Source of the DNA: JANQTF01 sp036835375
GTDB taxonomy: Bacteria; Bacteroidota; Bacteroidia; J057
DNA length: 30,579 bases
Assembly: GCA_036835375.1 (NCBI GenBank)
Contig: DAITMB010000059.1
Coordinates: 1-30,579, forward strand
Direction of reading: 5' to 3'
Below the pieces are notes generated by a model. The model did not search any database, was not told the DNA's origin, and was given only the letters and a program-made list of their open reading frames with translations. The position numbers were made by a program, and so were the translations under genes. Position 1 is the stretch's first letter. Each line of letters opens with the position of its first letter. Of the stretch, positions 27,246 to 30,579 are shown piece by piece.

Positions 27246-27695
27246 ATGAACCATTCCCTCCCTCGTCTTCTGATTTGTATGAGCTTGTGGCTCGGTGTTG
27301 CGGTCCCTGTTTTTGGGCAGACCACGATCGATTGGGAGCTGCTCGGCGAGGTAAATTACAAGCGAATGGTGCAACTCGGGAGTGGCATGACTTTCATGAA
27401 GCCATTGTATCCCTCCAAAGTAAAAAAGCTCGCGGGGGAACAGGTCATAATTCAGGGCTACATTTTGCCCCTTGATGCTGAGGGACATACGTACGCACTG
27501 TCGAGATTTCCCTATGCCGCCTGCTTTTTTTGCGGGGGAGCCGGACTGGAGTCCGTGATGGGAATTTGGTTTGCCCAAATCGACACACGCTATCGTCTCG
27601 ACCAGGTCCTTACGCTGCGCGGCACATTGCGCCTCAATGACCAAGGCGATGGGTTGATTTATTATTTGGAGCAAGCGCAAGAGGTATCGCGGTAG
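27246..27695 (+). CDS. Small secreted protein with CxxCGG motif (DUF3299-like)
   Basis: 149 residues. The signal peptide (MNHSLPRLLICMSLWLGVAVPVFGQ) is followed by a beta-rich domain: DWELLGEVNYKRM, then LAGEQVIIQGYILPLDAEGHTYALSRFPYAACFFCGGAGLESVMGI and closing strands VLTLRGTLRLN and LIYYLEQAQEV. The pattern of a G-Y-ILPL strand followed by a cysteine-containing loop resembles DUF3299, but the link is from memory and distant. The CFFCGG motif may bind a metal or be redox-active. Start chosen at ATG 27246, which gives a good signal sequence; 27210 would add 12 residues. It is likely periplasmic. The function is unknown and no partner gene is beside it. The 277 bases after it hold only a small hairpin (27737-27757). 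Confidence 0.8.
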   Translation: MNHSLPRLLICMSLWLGVAVPVFGQTTIDWELLGEVNYKRMVQLGSGMTFMKPLYPSKVKKLAGEQVIIQGYILPLDAEGHTYALSRFPYAACFFCGGAGLESVMGIWFAQIDTRYRLDQVLTLRGTLRLNDQGDGLIYYLEQAQEVSR

Positions 27696-27972
27696 CCATC
27701 GGATACCTGATAAGCCTCAATAATTCAGAAGCAATAGGCATGGCATCCATCCATGCCGCCCGGTAATCGCCCCATCGACGCAAGAAAAAAGCATCGATTT
27801 CGGATTCCCTGAACAAGTTGTCGCTCCCAACTACACGGTTGTATATATGTACACACGCTCTGGCAAGAGCTTTATCTAGGAATCAATGTGCTTTTGGGAG
27901 TTATACAAGGGAAGCGTATGTCATGGGGGGTTGTAGTTATCAGACAATTTTGAGTAGCTCGAGAATTACAAA

Positions 27973-28677
27973 CTATATCACAAAGTCCACGCCTTCGAGG
28001 ACCATTTTCCGGTAGTTATTTTGATCGAATCGATACAAAAAGGCGCCTTTACGTGAGCTAGATTTGTCTTTTTCGTCGAGCTTTTCGAGCACGCCCAGGG
28101 AGAGGATTTTTTTTCGAAAATTTCGTCGATCAAGGCGATGTTGAAAAATTCCTTCGTAGAGGGTTTGCAGTTGCGGGATGGTAAACTTTTCGGGAAGCAG
28201 CTCAAACCCTATTGGTTGATGGCGAGCCTTTCGGCGCAGGAATTCCAGCGCGTCCGCAATCATTTGGTTGTGATCAAGAATCAGTGTCGGAACAGATTCA
28301 ATATCAAACCACTGCGCCTGAAAGTGCTGCACCACATTTTCCTCTTGTTCTTCCAGTCGAATGAGGGAGTAGTAGGCCATCGAAATGACTCGGCCTCCAG
28401 GATCGCGATCGGTATCGCCGTAACACCCCAGTTGCTCCAGATACACCCCGGACAAGCCAGTGGATTCATGAAGGATGCGCGCTGCCGCTACCGATACGTG
28501 CTCCAGCTCGCGCACAAAAGAACCTACCAGCGACCATTCATTTGCAAAAGGCGCTACTTTTCGCTTGAAAAGAAGAAGCTTAAGTGACTGATTATCAAAC
28601 CCAAAGATGATGCAATCTACCGCCACCAAGAGCTTGTCTGCCTCCGCGTAGTAGATATTATTGAAAGGATTCGCCAT
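27973..28677 (-). CDS. Nudix-related transcriptional regulator (NrtR/AraR-like)
   Basis: 234 residues. The N-terminal Nudix-like domain (LLVAVDCIIFGFDNQSLKLLLFKRK, then GSFVRELEHVSVAAARILHES) has a degenerate Nudix box: the REUxEE core reads RILHES, so two of the usual catalytic glutamates are gone. A C-terminal winged-helix domain follows (FTIPQLQTLYEGIFQHRLDRRNFRKKIL, with the closing FLYRFDQNNY). This is the architecture of Nudix-type repressors such as NrtR and the arabinose regulator AraR of Bacteroidetes, which bind a small ligand and DNA rather than hydrolysing nucleotides. It diverges from a secreted glycoside hydrolase, with an inverted repeat between them, so it probably senses a sugar-derived ligand. 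Start ATG 28677. Confidence 0.9.
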   Translation of the reverse strand: MANPFNNIYYAEADKLLVAVDCIIFGFDNQSLKLLLFKRKVAPFANEWSLVGSFVRELEHVSVAAARILHESTGLSGVYLEQLGCYGDTDRDPGGRVISMAYYSLIRLEEQEENVVQHFQAQWFDIESVPTLILDHNQMIADALEFLRRKARHQPIGFELLPEKFTIPQLQTLYEGIFQHRLDRRNFRKKILSLGVLEKLDEKDKSSSRKGAFLYRFDQNNYRKMVLEGVDFVI

Positions 28678-28785
28678 GGTTGTTGAAAACGGGATGAAAA
28701 TGACTGGCTTCTATAATAGACAATCCAGGAGAATAATTTCTGAGAACGTTTGTTAATTCGTAGAATAAGAGTAATTTGAACACTT

Positions 28786-28816
28786 AAAAATAAGCGTACG
28801 ATTTACACTTATTTTT
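28786..28816. promoter_or_regulatory. Candidate operator: inverted repeat between regulator and hydrolase
   Basis: Arms AAAAATAAGCGTA (28786-28798) and TACACTTATTTTT (28804-28816) are complementary at 12 of 13 positions around a 5-base spacer. It lies about 110 bases upstream of the regulator ATG and 250 upstream of the hydrolase ATG. A partial extra half-site (CACTTA) lies at 28781-28786. No T-rich terminator function is likely, because the arms sit in a divergent promoter region. Confidence 0.65.
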
Positions 28817-28864
28817 TCTTCGTTCTTAGGTCTTTCTTCTCGCACAGTCTTACAAGCTCGCGCT

Positions 28865-28872
28865 TAATTTTG
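28865..28872 (+). promoter_or_regulatory. Possible Bacteroidota -7 element for the glycoside hydrolase
   Basis: TAATTTTG matches the Bacteroidota -7 consensus TAnnTTTG. I find no clear TTG at the expected -33 position, and the leader to the ATG would be about 190 bases, so this is only a candidate. Confidence 0.3.
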
Positions 28873-29062
28873 TGTTCATACCAAAGGAAATACGATGATG
28901 TTTATCTTTCCTCTTGGTAATTTGCCGCCCCGATTGGGGAAAGCAGCATGATCGACGCAATTTGCAAGATTCCAGTGGTTGCCCAGAAGCCACTGAGCGA
29001 GCGATATTGACGTTATCCGCGAACCTTGTTGACTGACTCTATTTCGACTACTACTAAACTCA

Positions 29063-30579
29063 ATGAATAAACCATTATTCATTTTAGCACTTCTAGCTTT
29101 CTTTGTTTTCCAGTGCGCCCTGCCTGAAGCGTTTTCGCAAGTCCGATCGGCCTCTCCCTCCACCCCAGTCGTGGTGGACGACCAAGGGGTGATGCGTTGG
29201 GGCAAAAAGGGCGAAGAGCTTCAAGGCTTTGGAGTCAACTACACCGTGCCTTTTGCCCATGCTTATCGATCAGCTAAGAAGTTGGGCCTTGATCCTCTCG
29301 AAGAGATCGACCGTGACATCTATCATTTGTCGCGGCTAGGCTTTGACCTGTTTCGCGTGCATGTGTGGGACACCGAAATCAGCGATACGCTGGGCAACTT
29401 GATTTATAATGAGCGCTTTCATGCCTTCGATTATCTCCTGCACCAGCTCTCGCTTCGTGGATTTCATTACGTCCTGACTCCAATTGCTTTTTGGGGGAAT
29501 GGCTGGCCAGAGCCTGATGAACCAACACCGGGATTTTCGGCAAAGTTTGGAAAGGGCAATTGCCTTACAGACCCTGCCGCGATGGCAGCGCAAGAAAATT
29601 ATTTGCTCCAATTCATGAACCATGTGAATCCCTACACGGGGATTGCATACAAGGACGACCCGCGCCTCGTGGCTGTGGAAATCAGCAATGAGCCGCATCA
29701 CCGGGAAGCGCCGGAATTAGTCGCGGCTTTCGTCGGAAGAATGGTGAAAGCGGTGAAAAAATCGGGCTATCGCAACCCCATTTTCTACAACATCAGCCAC
29801 AGTGTACACTTGGTGGATGATTATTTTGAAGGGGGAATCAATGGCGGAACCTTCCAATGGTATCCCACCGGACTTGGCTATCAGCGTGAGTTGCCTGGCA
29901 ATGTGCTCCCAGCCGTTGATCGCTACGAAATCCCATTCGACGATAGAATCCGTGCCCATAAAGGAGCCAAGCTGGTGTATGAATTTGATGCCGCTGACAT
30001 TGGCCGCTCTTATGTGTATCCAGCCATGGCGCGCTCCTTTCGGGAAGCTGGGATTCAGATCGCCACGCACTTTGCCTATGATCCCATGTACTTGGCCTAT
30101 GCCAATACTGAGTACAACACGCACTTCATGAATTTGGCCTACACGCCCCAAAAGGCGTTAGCGCTCAAAATCAGTGGCGAGGTATTTCGGCAAGTGCCCA
30201 TGTATGCTGATCTGCCAAGCTATCCGAAAAACACGACGTTTGGCGCTTTTTCCATTGACGCGACCGCCGATCTCGCCATGCTGAATGACGGGACGAGATA
30301 TTTTCATTCCAATAACACTCAGGTAGCGCCGCTGAGAATGGCCGACCTTCGGGAAATTGCGGGATATGGAACATCGACCGTGGTCGAATATCAAGGAACG
30401 GGCGCTTACTTTTTGGACCGGCTGGCAGTGGGAGTTTGGCGGCTCGAAGTGATGCCCGATGCGCTGATTACCCAGAATCCTTATGGCAGAAATAGTCTCA
30501 ACAAAACGGTAGCTGTGGTGCAGTGGAACACGCGGGACATGCAAATTAGCTTGCCAGATCTCGGAGAAAATTTTCAACT
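29063..30579 (+). CDS. Secreted GH-A clan glycoside hydrolase (GH5-like), C-terminus cut by window edge
   Basis: At least 505 residues, open to the right edge. A signal peptide (MNKPLFILALLAFFVFQ, with cleavage likely after AFSQ) is followed by a TIM-barrel hydrolase: LQGFGVNYTVPFAHAY, LGFDLFRVHVWDTEIS, HYVLTPIAFWGNGWPEP, then the acid/base E210 in AVEISNEPHH and a likely nucleophile E307 in KLVYEFDAAD. The two glutamates about 100 residues apart fit clan GH-A (GH5 and relatives). A beta-sandwich-like region follows from about residue 380. The target polysaccharide cannot be named. The gene diverges from the Nudix-type regulator, which probably controls it. Start ATG 29063. Confidence 0.88.
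   Translation, partial: MNKPLFILALLAFFVFQCALPEAFSQVRSASPSTPVVVDDQGVMRWGKKGEELQGFGVNYTVPFAHAYRSAKKLGLDPLEEIDRDIYHLSRLGFDLFRVHVWDTEISDTLGNLIYNERFHAFDYLLHQLSLRGFHYVLTPIAFWGNGWPEPDEPTPGFSAKFGKGNCLTDPAAMAAQENYLLQFMNHVNPYTGIAYKDDPRLVAVEISNEPHHREAPELVAAFVGRMVKAVKKSGYRNPIFYNISHSVHLVDDYFEGGINGGTFQWYPTGLGYQRELPGNVLPAVDRYEIPFDDRIRAHKGAKLVYEFDAADIGRSYVYPAMARSFREAGIQIATHFAYDPMYLAYANTEYNTHFMNLAYTPQKALALKISGEVFRQVPMYADLPSYPKNTTFGAFSIDATADLAMLNDGTRYFHSNNTQVAPLRMADLREIAGYGTSTVVEYQGTGAYFLDRLAVGVWRLEVMPDALITQNPYGRNSLNKTVAVVQWNTRDMQISLPDLGENFQ

Noticed and set aside
27737..27757. Hairpin GGCATGG/CCATGCC after the CFFCGG gene
   Set aside because: No T tract on either side, so not called a terminator.
27634..27816. 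60-codon minus-strand frame (MFRESEIDAFFLRRWGDYRA)
   Set aside because: The composition looks plausible, but it overlaps the 3' end of the secreted CFFCGG gene and has no recognised relative; left as a possible relic only.

Overview
The window looks like a chromosomal scaffold from a Bacteroidota bacterium, possibly a Saprospiria- or Cytophagia-like marine or soil lineage. The evidence is: a type IX secretion (T9SS) C-terminal sorting domain; a TonB-dependent receptor with an N-terminal carboxypeptidase-regulatory-like domain; a Nudix-related sugar-type regulator next to a glycoside hydrolase; DUF1573 and LolA-like proteins; and almost no Shine-Dalgarno sequences. Base composition appears near 50% GC (estimated by eye). 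A run of 100 Ns marks a scaffold gap.

Layout. Positions 1-6802 (minus strand) hold two tandem, related giant secreted proteins with GLUG-type repeats, LamG or Ig-like modules and a shared C-terminal segment. The upstream one is split by the gap, and the downstream one runs off the left edge. Positions 7286-9541 hold a divergent pair, a YafV-type amidase and enolase. Positions 9634-12079 hold a copper-type P1B ATPase followed by a small HMA-domain protein. Positions 12341-17616 (plus strand) hold DUF1456, DUF1573, a pterin carbinolamine dehydratase, FtsK and LolA. Positions 18249-19996 hold a coupled pair: an unknown small protein and a TPR plus cold-shock/S1-like protein resembling the TPR component described for TOTE conflict systems. 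Positions 20216-22612 hold a TonB-dependent receptor. Positions 22788-24932 (minus strand) hold an SDR, GTP cyclohydrolase I and a 6-pyruvoyl-tetrahydropterin-synthase-like enzyme, which overlap or sit close together. Positions 25175-26686 hold a carotenoid desaturase/isomerase-type FAD enzyme. Positions 26739-26950 hold a decayed DUF3368 (PIN-type) gene. Positions 27246-27695 hold a small secreted protein with a CxxCGG motif. Positions 27973-30579 hold a Nudix-type regulator diverging from a GH-A clan glycoside hydrolase, with a strong palindrome between them.

How the genes relate. Most are housekeeping genes. The more suggestive groupings are four: a possible tetrahydrobiopterin-type pterin route (FolE, PTPS-like, SDR, plus carbinolamine dehydratase 9 kb away); the copper export pair; the regulator-operator-hydrolase unit; and the TPR/CSD protein, which stands here without its usual partners. 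No CRISPR array, tRNA, rRNA or complete insertion sequence was seen.
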